Numbered from the stretch's first letter, positions 1 to 6,380 are shown. The stretch is 14,881 nucleotides of DNA from Candidatus Saccharibacteria bacterium UBA6209 (GCA_002421965.1 DISN01000001.1:1-14881), one strand, 5' to 3'. Numbers and translations: made by a program. The notes: a model not told the origin generated them from the sequence alone.

Positions 1-1891
1 CCTCTAGCAGACAGACAGTTTCTTCACCTGGTTTTGGCACTTCGACAGTTGCGTCATCACAGTCATCTGGGTTGCCAGGTACGCTTGGAGCGTCGACACA
101 GACGGTGTTCTTGATAGTGCCGGCTTTGTACTCTGGTACCTTTGCCTTGATGGTGAAGTCCATGTGCTCGTTGATCTTTAGCTCGGGGATTGTGTAAGTC
201 CAGGTTCGGCTGTTTACGCTACCGTGGCTAGCGCTGATAAACTCTACGCCTGGCTCTACTTCGTCAGTAACGACTACGTTCTTTAGGTCGGTCTCGCCGC
301 TGTTAGATACACGAATCTGGTAGGTAAATTCAACATTCGCTTCTACTACCTTGTGGTCAACGCCGTCAACCTTCTTGGTGATGTTAACGCCTGGCTTCTT
401 GACCTTGATGTTTGCATCGTCGCAGTCATCTGGGGTGCCCGGGATAGTCTCGGTGTCAACACAAGCTGTGTTCTTGCGGCCATCCTTGAAGTATTCAGTG
501 ACAACTGCGGTGATTGTGAATTTAGCTTCAGCGCCCTTCTTTAGCTCAGTGATTGTGTGGCTCCAGACATTATTTGAGATCTTGCCGGTACTAGCTGATT
601 TGAATGTTACGCCAGCTGGGGCCTTGTCTTCTACCTTAACGTTCTTTAGGTCAACGTTGCCGGTGTTCTTAACTACAAGCTCGTAGGTAAATGGCTGGTC
701 AACTGCTACGATGTCTTCCTCGACGCCGTTAACGGTCTTGTCGATGCTGACACCAGGCTTGTCGGCTTCCTTTATTGTGAACTTCTGCTCACATGCGGTG
801 GCCTTCATGTCGCCTAGGCTAGTTTTGACAACTGCCTTTGCAGTGTAAGTTCCGGCCTTTTCGACAGTTAGACTTGTCGAAGCGGTCTTGGCTGTAGTGT
901 TTACTGTCTTGGTTGCGACTTGCTTGCCGCTTGCGTCTACGATAGTAAATACGTAGGCACTGATAGTCGCGCCGTTTGCTGCGCTAGCCTTTGCGGTTAG
1001 GGCAACGTTTGTGCGATTAGTGATGACTGGTGCGTCTAGGGCTTCACACTTAGCGGTAGGCTTTGGTGCTTCTGGCTGGATGGTGAATTTCTTTTCACAG
1101 TTGGTGGACCGTATGTCACCTAGGCTGGTTCGGATTGCTACTTTTGCGGTGTATGTGCCGGGAGCAGTTACATCAAAAGTAGTAGATGAGGTTGTGGCTG
1201 TTGTTGGTACGCGGTGCTGATTGATTTGCTTGCCGCTTGCGTCGAGAATTGTAAATATGTGCTCTGAGATTGTTGCGCCGTTTTTGACGGTGGCGGTCGA
1301 GGATAGTGCTACTCGAGTACGATTTGTAATCACTGGGGTTGCCAATGCATTACATAGTGCCTCAGGCTTAGCCTTAGGAGTAGCGGTCACTGGGTTGCCA
1401 CAGCTTTTAATAACTGCAAATTTGAACTGACCGTCAACCATCTTGATCATGGCTGTTTGACCTTCGGTTACAAAGTGACGAGTAGACATCTTGTATGCAC
1501 GGCTAGTGCCAGCAATCTTTGTCATATCACTCTTTGGGTTGTTCCATCGTCCTGCGGTGATTGCATTGGTGGCTACAACCTGGCCGCTAGCGCTATTTCC
1601 GAGCGTAACTCGGCCATCTCGCCAAACAATACCGTCAACCATGCCGGTGACATCACTTTTCTTGATGCCAAATGCACTAAATACAGTTGCATGGTCTGAG
1701 TATTTCTTGTCATTGTTCCATTTACTGTGGAACTGGCTTTCAGAGAAAGCACCACAATATACTATTGCCACCGTGTCACAGTCCGGTGTGTTGTCGACGG
1801 CTGCCTGAGAAGGGCCGCCAATGTAGCTTATTAGCAGAGAACCAATACCGATAACGGCAGCAGCAATGCTAAACTTTACTATTCCTCGCAT
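1..1891 (-). CDS. Secreted modular surface protein with Ig-like and DUF11 repeats (3' end missing)
   Basis: This open frame runs without a stop from an ATG at 1891 off the left edge, giving 630 residues without the C-terminus. It is likely exported: residues 1-31 form a signal peptide (short basic start, hydrophobic core, SQAA end). Residues 35-165 form a globular N-terminal domain of unknown function. Residues 180-377 hold two copies of a 102-residue Ig/PKD-like unit (ITNRT, NGATIS, DASGKQ, GTYTAK, TSLGD, each with two Cys). Residues 378-619 hold two copies of a 121-residue DUF11-type unit (KPGV, LKNV, a closing Cys- and Asp-rich loop). Such proteins normally end in a membrane or wall anchor, which would lie beyond the window. 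The start is fixed by AGGAG five bases before the ATG. A role in surface structure or host-cell contact is inference; the exact ligand is unknown. Confidence 0.9.
   Translation of the reverse strand, partial: MRGIVKFSIAAAVIGIGSLLISYIGGPSQAAVDNTPDCDTVAIVYCGAFSESQFHSKWNNDKKYSDHATVFSAFGIKKSDVTGMVDGIVWRDGRVTLGNSASGQVVATNAITAGRWNNPKSDMTKIAGTSRAYKMSTRHFVTEGQTAMIKMVDGQFKFAVIKSCGNPVTATPKAKPEALCNALATPVITNRTRVALSSTATVKNGATISEHIFTILDASGKQINQHRVPTTATTSSTTFDVTAPGTYTAKVAIRTSLGDIRSTNCEKKFTIQPEAPKPTAKCEALDAPVITNRTNVALTAKASAANGATISAYVFTIVDASGKQVATKTVNTTAKTASTSLTVEKAGTYTAKAVVKTSLGDMKATACEQKFTIKEADKPGVSIDKTVNGVEEDIVAVDQPFTYELVVKNTGNVDLKNVKVEDKAPAGVTFKSASTGKISNNVWSHTITELKKGAEAKFTITAVVTEYFKDGRKNTACVDTETIPGTPDDCDDANIKVKKPGVNITKKVDGVDHKVVEANVEFTYQIRVSNSGETDLKNVVVTDEVEPGVEFISASHGSVNSRTWTYTIPELKINEHMDFTIKAKVPEYKAGTIKNTVCVDAPSVPGNPDDCDDATVEVPKPGEETVCLLE
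35..397 (-). repeat. DUF11-type repeat unit 2 (121 codons) in the surface gene
   Basis: Codons 499-619, starting at KPGVNI, with DLKNVVVTDE and EPGVEFISAS, and closing with the same CVDxxxxPGxPDDCDDA loop as unit 1. After it comes PKPGEETVC, so a further element begins just before the window edge. Confidence 0.85.
398..760 (-). repeat. DUF11-type repeat unit 1 (121 codons) in the surface gene
   Basis: Codons 378-498 of the surface gene. The unit starts at KPGVSI, carries DLKNVKVED and APAGVTF in the middle, and ends in a loop of the form CVDxxxxPGxPDDCDDA. It matches the next unit with a period of 121 residues (363 bases). DUF11 units are beta-sandwich domains common in bacterial surface proteins. 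Confidence 0.85.
754..1354 (-). repeat. Two tandem 306-bp Ig/PKD-like repeat units in the surface gene
   Basis: Codons 180-379 contain two copies with a period of 102 codons. The DNA is close to identical in parts: an 18-base plus-strand stretch (TTGCTTGCCGCTTGCGTC) is found at 920-937 and again at 1226-1243, exactly 306 bases apart. Each unit keeps two Cys (C180/C265 and C282/C367), spaced to form an intradomain disulfide. Confidence 0.85.
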
Positions 1892-1955
1892 AAAAACTCC
1901 TTTATTGCCTTGCAATTCTCCCGACTGCAGGGCACATTACCTCATTTCTACGTCA

Positions 1956-1984
1956 ATAGTATCACAGATATGCATAAAAGTCAA
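1956..1984 (-). promoter_or_regulatory. Promoter of the surface protein gene
   Basis: Reading the minus strand, TTGACT (1984-1979), a 17-base spacer and TACTAT (1961-1956) form a sigma-70 type promoter. TGA directly precedes the -10, giving an extended -10 element. Transcription would start near 1949, leaving a leader of about 58 bases that contains a small hairpin (ATTGC/GCAAT, 1904-1916) just ahead of the AGGAG ribosome site. The call is by eye. Confidence 0.6.
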
Positions 1985-2002
1985 TAGTTTAAGCAATATA
2001 AT

Positions 2003-2028
2003 GCACAAAAGCACAAGCTTTTTGGTGC
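2003..2028. promoter_or_regulatory. Imperfect inverted repeat between divergent promoters
   Basis: GCACAAAAGC (2003-2012) and GCTTTTTGGTGC (2017-2028) are imperfect inverted copies around ACAA. The element sits between the minus-strand -35 (1984) and the plus-strand -35 (2055), so it could be an operator acting on both. It could equally be a weak two-way terminator or chance in AT-rich DNA. Confidence 0.3.
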
Positions 2029-2054
2029 TAGCGGATTACAGTGTCGCTTACCTA

Positions 2055-2083
2055 TTGACAAAAGTGCACTATTAAAGTAGAAT
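2055..2083 (+). promoter_or_regulatory. Near-consensus sigma-70 promoter of the small gene
   Basis: TTGACA (2055-2060, perfect -35), a 17-base spacer and TAGAAT (2078-2083, one mismatch from consensus). It is the strongest promoter in the window by match to consensus. The predicted start is near 2090, a few bases before the first of two leader hairpins. Confidence 0.85.
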
Positions 2084-2093
2084 TAATTTCCAT

Positions 2094-2110
2094 GTGACGA
2101 AAGTCGTCAC
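2094..2110 (+). promoter_or_regulatory. 5' UTR hairpin 1 of the small gene
   Basis: GTGACG and CGTCAC are perfect complements around AAAGT; the outer loop bases can also pair, making 7 bp. The hairpin begins about four bases from the predicted 5' end. That placement is typical of structures that protect an mRNA 5' end, but could also bind a regulator. Confidence 0.7.
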
Positions 2111-2112
2111 GC

Positions 2113-2130
2113 ACCATCAACAATGATGGT
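2113..2130 (+). promoter_or_regulatory. 5' UTR hairpin 2 of the small gene
   Basis: ACCATCA and TGATGGT are a perfect 7-bp stem around ACAA. It ends seven bases before the AAAGGA ribosome site (2138-2143), so it leaves that site free. Together with hairpin 1 it makes a tandem structured leader. Confidence 0.7.
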
Positions 2131-2147
2131 AACCCCGAAAGGAAATC

Positions 2148-2477
2148 ATGGCTGATAGCTGTGAGACCTATTTGACCGCCGAGGTCGAGAATGCGCTCTG
2201 GGAGGCGTTCCCGCGCAATCGACCGGTCAGTGATGACATGCAGCGAGAGGTTGCTGAGGTCATCAAGGGCATGGGTGACGCCTCGGACAGGGAGATGTTG
2301 GCAAACCAGGTTGTTGAGTTTCTGGCTCTACGCAGGCGAGTTCCTGTGCGCAACATCATAGAGCCGCTCAAGAAGCTCTACAGCCTTCGGTTCGGACGAC
2401 AGCTCTGCCGTCGTCAGGCGGCCGCTCTTCAGGCTCACTCTTCAAACGGACGTGAGCCAGTCTCGGTGATGAGGTAG
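2148..2477 (+). CDS. Small hypothetical protein (109 aa) in its own transcription unit
   Basis: I do not recognise this protein. It is 109 residues, without signal peptide or membrane segment, so cytoplasmic. The first 60 residues are rich in acidic and helix-forming residues; residues 62-89 are strongly basic (RRR, KK, RQLCRRQ), which would suit nucleic-acid or ribosome binding, though that is a guess. Cys are at 5 and 87. Expression signals are strong: near-consensus promoter, two leader hairpins, and AAAGGA four bases before the ATG. Codon use is marked: every Glu is GAG, every Lys AAG, every Gln CAG, and third positions are mostly G or C, unlike pyk or tpiA nearby. This could mean high expression or transfer. 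Flanks are the surface gene (divergent) and tRNA-Glu. Confidence 0.8.
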   Translation: MADSCETYLTAEVENALWEAFPRNRPVSDDMQREVAEVIKGMGDASDREMLANQVVEFLALRRRVPVRNIIEPLKKLYSLRFGRQLCRRQAAALQAHSSNGREPVSVMR

Positions 2478-2488
2478 GCTCTCCTCGG

Positions 2489-2531
2489 GGTATCTGGTCC
2501 TCCTGTCGTTTCGGCAGGAGGACCAGAGACC
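2489..2531 (+). terminator. Very long hairpin after the small gene, no adjacent U tract
   Basis: CTGGTCCTCCTGTCG (2494-2508) pairs with CGGCAGGAGGACCAG (2512-2526) over 15 bp with one G-T wobble and a TTT loop, and the stem extends outward to 2489/2531 with one mismatch. It starts 12 bases after the stop. It probably marks the transcript end or protects the 3' end. No T run follows directly; the next is T8 at 2557-2564, inside the tRNA promoter spacer. Confidence 0.7.
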
Positions 2532-2543
2532 TACATGTATATC

Positions 2544-2572
2544 TAGACAGTAGCTATTTTTTTTGCTAAAAT
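2544..2572 (+). promoter_or_regulatory. Promoter of tRNA-Glu
   Basis: TAGACA (2544-2549), a 17-base spacer and TAAAAT (2567-2572), with TGC directly before the -10 (extended -10). The spacer holds a run of eight T (2557-2564). The -10 ends 15 bases before the mature tRNA start. Confidence 0.7.
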
Positions 2573-2587
2573 AACCTCTGTACTTAC

Positions 2588-2662
2588 GGTCCCATCGTCT
2601 AACGGTTAGGACACCAGGTTTTCATCCTGGCAATCCGGGTTCGATTCCCGGTGGGATCACCA
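2588..2662 (+). tRNA. tRNA-Glu (anticodon TTC), CCA encoded
   Basis: A full cloverleaf can be drawn by hand. The acceptor stem pairs GGTCCCA with TGGGATC (one G-T), the anticodon stem is CCAGG/CCTGG around the loop TTTTCAT, which places TTC at positions 34-36, and the T arm is CCGGG TTCGATT CCCGG. The 3' CCA is genomically encoded (2660-2662). It reads GAA and GAG codons. It stands alone between its own promoter and terminator. Confidence 0.95.
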
Positions 2663-2664
2663 AA

Positions 2665-2694
2665 GAAAGAACGTCACCTTGGTGGCGTTTTTTC
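2665..2694 (+). terminator. Intrinsic terminator of tRNA-Glu
   Basis: AACGTCACC (2670-2678) pairs with GGTGGCGTT (2681-2689) with one G-T, followed by a T6 run (2688-2693). The A-rich bases upstream (2665-2671) also pair with the T run, so it could work on both strands. It starts three bases after the tRNA CCA. Confidence 0.85.
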
Positions 2695-2699
2695 TATGG

Positions 2700-2880
2700 T
2701 GTCTCTCTCTGAGAGACGAGCCCGGAGGGTTCGGTTGAACGCAGTGTAGATAGAAAAGCAGCGAAGGTATTTTTCTATCAAGCAAGTGAAAGTTGCGAAG
2801 CAATCTTCCCACAGCAATGTGCTGGCGGTATTTTCTGCAAAAAATAAACTCATCTATGTGAAAATATAACTGATCGGTGC
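2700..2880. other. Structured intergenic region of unknown function
   Basis: No ORF of note lies here. Several short hairpins follow one another: GTCTCTC/GAGAGAC (2701-2717), GTTC/GAAC around GGTT, a 9-bp stem GATAGAAAA/TTTTCTATC (2749-2779), TTGC/GCAA around GAA (2793-2803) and CAGCA/TGCTG around ATG (near 2812-2824). Similar words recur (GCGAAG; GGTATTTTTCT and GGTATTTTCTGC). I see no convincing promoter of its own. It may be a small RNA, a decayed element, or spacer; I cannot tell which. Confidence 0.4.
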
Positions 2881-2886
2881 TACAAT
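2858..2886 (+). promoter_or_regulatory. Promoter of pyk, nearly leaderless
   Basis: GTGAAA (2858-2863, 4 of 6), a 17-base spacer and TACAAT (2881-2886), preceded by TGC (extended -10). The -10 ends ten bases before the pyk ATG, so the leader would be only about 3-5 bases. No Shine-Dalgarno is seen, which agrees with leaderless reading. Confidence 0.65.
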
Positions 2887-2896
2887 ACTAAGAAGT

Positions 2897-4315
2897 ATGA
2901 GTACAATATTTAAACGAACCAAGATATTGGCTACTGTTGGACCTGCCACCCACAGCGCCGAAAAAATTGCCGACATCATGAATGCTGGCGCAAACGGCTT
3001 TCGAATTAACTTTAGCCACGGCGGTGCGCCTGATCGCATGGAGCAGATCAGCTGGATCCGTGAAGCTAGCCAGAAATCTGGCAAAGTAGTCGCAATTCTA
3101 CAGGACCTGCAGGGTCCAAAGATTCGCCTGGGTGTCCTAAAGGATAATATGCTGACTGTTAAGCCTGGCGATATTTTAACGCTTGACTCGACGGTCGAGG
3201 AGCACGACGGTGGATTTACTCTGCCTGTTCAGTACAATATTGCCGAGAAAATGAAGGTCGGCGAGCCACTTTATATGTTTGACGGCAAGGTTCATTCAGT
3301 CGTTAAGGAGATATCTGGCCCAACTGCTATAAAAGTTGAGATTCAAAATAATGGCTTTTTGATGAGCCGCAAGGGTCTAAACCTACCTGATACTGATTTT
3401 GGTGGCGATATATTGACTCCAAAAGATATCGAAGATATCGAATGGGGCGCCGATAAGGGATTTGACTACGTCTCTTTGAGCTTTGTTCAGACTGCTGCTG
3501 ATATTACAGATCTACGATCAAGGTTGGTCGCACTTGGCTCAAATGCTCATGTGATTGCCAAGATCGAGACGAAATCAGCGATTCGCCCTGAAAACCTAGA
3601 AGAAATCGTTCGAGTGAGTGACGGTATTATGGTTGCTCGCGGTGACCTAGCGGTTGAGGCTGGTGCAGAGATTGTGCCAACCGTACAGCGTCGAATAGTT
3701 GCACTTTGCCGCAAGCACGGTAAGTTGGTTATTGTAGCTACTCAGATGATGGGTAGCATGGTTGACAACCCAGAGCCATCTCGTGCCGAGGTTAGCGACG
3801 TGGCAAACGCCGTTATTCAGGGTGCTGATGTGGTGATGCTTTCGGACGAGACCGCAAACGGTAAATACCCGCTAGAGACAGTCATGGCTATGCGAAAGAC
3901 AATTATGTACACTCAAGAAAACAGCGACGTAATGTCTGTAGATAAGGACGAGGCTCGCAAAAAGACTGATGCTGCAATTAGCTACTCGGCTGTTCGATTG
4001 GCTCAGGACATCAAAGCTAGTGCGATTATTGCCGAGACTAGTAGCGGCGCTACTGCGGTGAATATTGCTGCTTTTCGACCAAACCTACCGATTATTAGCG
4101 TGACTGATCGTCAGGAAACAGCCCAGAAGTTAGCTCTAAGTTATGCTAACCGCTCTTTTGTCCGACCAAGCGACCCAGATGCCGCAGGCAAGATTGCCGA
4201 TGAGCTCAAGGCCGAAGGCTACTTTGGCGACGGACCAGCGCGAGTTGTTTTGGTTAGTGGCTACACTCCAGGTGAGCCAGGTACAACCAATAATATCCAA
4301 GTTCGTGTATTATAA
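2897..4315 (+). CDS. pyk: Pyruvate kinase
   Basis: Pyruvate kinase makes pyruvate and ATP from phosphoenolpyruvate and ADP, the last step of glycolysis, in the cytoplasm. The 472-residue length is usual for a bacterial enzyme. Visible landmarks are the N-terminal KRTKILATVGPA, SHG (40-42), LQGPKIR (71-77), the B domain at about 80-175, the catalytic block AKIETKSAI (221-229, Lys222), MVARGDLAVE (245-254) and ATQMM followed by NPEPSRAEVSDVAN (281-304). A C-terminal allosteric domain follows from about 345. No key residue is missing. It heads a plus-strand run with pgk and tpiA, separated from pgk by about 32 bases, and probably drives that operon from its own promoter. Confidence 0.97.
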   Translation: MSTIFKRTKILATVGPATHSAEKIADIMNAGANGFRINFSHGGAPDRMEQISWIREASQKSGKVVAILQDLQGPKIRLGVLKDNMLTVKPGDILTLDSTVEEHDGGFTLPVQYNIAEKMKVGEPLYMFDGKVHSVVKEISGPTAIKVEIQNNGFLMSRKGLNLPDTDFGGDILTPKDIEDIEWGADKGFDYVSLSFVQTAADITDLRSRLVALGSNAHVIAKIETKSAIRPENLEEIVRVSDGIMVARGDLAVEAGAEIVPTVQRRIVALCRKHGKLVIVATQMMGSMVDNPEPSRAEVSDVANAVIQGADVVMLSDETANGKYPLETVMAMRKTIMYTQENSDVMSVDKDEARKKTDAAISYSAVRLAQDIKASAIIAETSSGATAVNIAAFRPNLPIISVTDRQETAQKLALSYANRSFVRPSDPDAAGKIADELKAEGYFGDGPARVVLVSGYTPGEPGTTNNIQVRVL

Positions 4316-4347
4316 AAGTAGATAACTAAGTAGAAATTCGGGTGGGT

Positions 4348-5592
4348 ATGAATTTTAGCAAACAAACCGTTCGCGATATAGATGTCGACAGGCAGGTTGT
4401 TTTGGTGCGTGTGGACTACAATGTACCGCTTAAAAAAGATGGTTCAATTGATGACGATCTACGAATTAGAGCAAGTTTGCCGACAATTAAGTACCTGATA
4501 GAGCGGCAGTGTAAGTTGGTACTAATGAGCCATCTTGGGCGACCCGAGGGGCGCGATCAGTCCCAGAGTTTGGCCCCTGTCGCAGCTAGGCTGTCGGAGC
4601 TTTTGGGGCAATCTGTTAAGTTTATTGACGATTGTATCGGAGATAAAGTGTATCAGACGGTTAAGCATGCACCTTGCGGTAGCGTGATATTGCTCGAGAA
4701 CCTGCGTTATTATCCTCAAGAGGAAGCTGACGATATGGAATTTGCTAAAAATATCGCAAAAAGCACCGGTGCTAACCTGTTTGTACAGGATGGCTTTGGC
4801 GCTGCTCACCGAGCGCATGCCAGTACGCACGCGATTACGCAATTTCTACCGAGTTTTGCTGGACTACTGCTAGAAAAAGAAGTCACGATGATTAATCGAT
4901 CGATGGAGCTGCCAGCTAGGCCGTTTGTGGCGATAATTGGCGGCGCAAAAATTAGTGACAAGATTGACTTAATTAAGCGATTTATCGACAAGGCTGACAA
5001 AATCTTGATTGGCGGTGCGATGGCCAATACTTTTCTTAAGTTTAAGCGCTACGACATGGGCAAAAGCCTAGTTGAGTCAGACCAAGACGAGGTACTTCGA
5101 GAGATTTACGATTTGGCGGCCGCTAAGATTGGCCCAGAAAATGTTGACGATTTTTTGGTTTTACCAAAAGACCTGGCGGTTAGTACTAGTATTGACGATC
5201 CTAATCAGATTAGACGTGAAGTTTCCGTTGACAAGATTGCCAATGATGAGATGGCTTTAGATATCGGCACTCGGGCAATTGACCAGTTCTGCGATATTAT
5301 ATCTACGGCCAAGACTATTGTTTGGAATGGTCCAATGGGCATAGCGGAAAAGGAAGTGTTCTCTATTGGTTCGGCTAGGATCGCCTTGGCGATTGCGGCA
5401 AACAACGAGAGTGTGTCGATTGTTGGTGGTGGTGACACGGCTGATTTTGTGCTTAAGTGGTCTGGCGGTGACGAGTCGAGCTTTACTCATATTTCCACCG
5501 GTGGTGGTGCTAGCATGGAGCTAATGTCTGGCAAAAAATTGCCAGGAGTCGAGAGTTTACTAGACGCATATGGCCATAGGGTGGTACACTAA
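4348..5592 (+). CDS. pgk: Phosphoglycerate kinase
   Basis: The enzyme moves the acyl phosphate of 1,3-bisphosphoglycerate to ADP, giving ATP and 3-phosphoglycerate. From this ATG it has 414 residues, full family length. Landmarks in order: VRVDYNVPL near residue 20, LMSHLGRPEG near 60 (substrate binding), GFGAAHRAHAST, the hinge region with IIGGAKISDKI, VWNGPMG, and the nucleotide-binding IVGGGDTADF and STGGGASMELMSGKKLPG near the C-terminus. A GTG six bases upstream (4342) would add two residues; I prefer ATG because GGGTGG lies just before it and the family usually starts as MNFSK-type. It follows pyk and precedes tpiA by 14 bases. Confidence 0.96.
   Translation: MNFSKQTVRDIDVDRQVVLVRVDYNVPLKKDGSIDDDLRIRASLPTIKYLIERQCKLVLMSHLGRPEGRDQSQSLAPVAARLSELLGQSVKFIDDCIGDKVYQTVKHAPCGSVILLENLRYYPQEEADDMEFAKNIAKSTGANLFVQDGFGAAHRAHASTHAITQFLPSFAGLLLEKEVTMINRSMELPARPFVAIIGGAKISDKIDLIKRFIDKADKILIGGAMANTFLKFKRYDMGKSLVESDQDEVLREIYDLAAAKIGPENVDDFLVLPKDLAVSTSIDDPNQIRREVSVDKIANDEMALDIGTRAIDQFCDIISTAKTIVWNGPMGIAEKEVFSIGSARIALAIAANNESVSIVGGGDTADFVLKWSGGDESSFTHISTGGGASMELMSGKKLPGVESLLDAYGHRVVH
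5582..5590 (+). promoter_or_regulatory. Possible internal extended -10 before tpiA
   Basis: TGG followed by TACACT (5585-5590) lies 16 bases before the tpiA ATG, overlapping the end of pgk. There is no good -35. No Shine-Dalgarno is seen for tpiA. Weak call, given because the same element recurs at other genes here. Confidence 0.25.
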
Positions 5593-5606
5593 GCATAAGT
5601 AGTATT

Positions 5607-6380
5607 ATGAAGAAGTTGATTATTGGCAACTGGAAAATGAATTTAGGCGTTGGCGACGCTAGTCTTTACTTGCATAAGTTGGCAGATATGATCCCCGCTC
5701 AGAGGACAGTCGACGTTGTTTTGGCACCTACTATTTTGACCTTACAATCACTAAGTTTGCAGGTTAATCGTAGGCAGTTCAAGCTGGCTGCGCAGAATTG
5801 TTACTGGCGCGATCAGGGTGCTTACACCGGTGAGGTGTCAGCCGCTCAACTAAAAGGCATTGCTGACTATGTACTTATTGGTCACTCTGAGCGGCGCTAT
5901 CAGTTTAACGAAACCGACAAAGATATCCGAGCTAAGGTTCAGGCCGCAATGCGCAATCATTTGCTTCCAGTTCTCTGTGTTGGTGAAACCGCTCTCGAGA
6001 GGTCTACTAACGAGACTATCGATGTTTTGCACGATCAGCTAGTTGGCGGGTTGGCAAATATAACATCTGATGAGTTGGCTGATTTGACGATTGCCTACGA
6101 GCCGGTTTGGGCTATTGGCACGGGTGAAAATGCTATGCCAAAAGACGTTAAGTTTGCAGTTTCGGTTATTCGCAAGCAGATATCGCAGCTATTCGGCGCA
6201 AAATTCGCAAAGGAAGTCAGGGTTCTGTACGGCGGTAGTGTGAATATTGATAATGCAAAAAGCTACCTAGAAATTCAGGGAGTTGATGGTCTGTTGATTG
6301 GCGGCGCAAGTCTCGATGCGCATCAGTTTGCGGGTATTGTAGATCAGGCATATAAACTAGACGATGGGAGGACAGCCTAG
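5607..6380 (+). CDS. tpiA: Triose-phosphate isomerase
   Basis: It interconverts dihydroxyacetone phosphate and glyceraldehyde 3-phosphate in glycolysis. The 257-residue protein shows all catalytic parts: GNWKMN with Lys10, IGHSERR with His93, and AYEPVWAIGTG with Glu165 and the flexible loop 6. The phosphate-gripping YGGSVN (208-213) and LLIGGASL (229-236) follow. The enzyme is a cytoplasmic TIM barrel, normally a dimer. It lies 14 bases after pgk, and its TAG is immediately followed by the GTG of the next gene. The start has no clear ribosome site, so it may depend on coupling to pgk or on a weak internal promoter. Confidence 0.97.
   Translation: MKKLIIGNWKMNLGVGDASLYLHKLADMIPAQRTVDVVLAPTILTLQSLSLQVNRRQFKLAAQNCYWRDQGAYTGEVSAAQLKGIADYVLIGHSERRYQFNETDKDIRAKVQAAMRNHLLPVLCVGETALERSTNETIDVLHDQLVGGLANITSDELADLTIAYEPVWAIGTGENAMPKDVKFAVSVIRKQISQLFGAKFAKEVRVLYGGSVNIDNAKSYLEIQGVDGLLIGGASLDAHQFAGIVDQAYKLDDGRTA

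Noticed and set aside
351..1808. Several plus-strand frames of 60-110 codons (e.g. 351-686, 1011-1220, 1221-1430, 1491-1808)
   Set aside because: They lie opposite the 630-codon surface gene, whose minus-strand frame has a signal peptide, repeats and a ribosome site; the plus-strand frames have no start signals and no protein-like pattern.
2588..2662. tRNA-Glu as integration site of a mobile element
   Set aside because: No second copy of the tRNA 3' end, integrase or element gene is seen; the following DNA is a plain terminator and housekeeping genes.
2700..2880. CRISPR-like array or insertion sequence remnant
   Set aside because: The repeated words are short and irregular, without constant spacing, terminal inverted repeats or transposase traces.
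4342..4347. GTG at 4342 as the pgk start
   Set aside because: It adds only two residues, has no ribosome site at proper distance, and ATG at 4348 fits the family start better.
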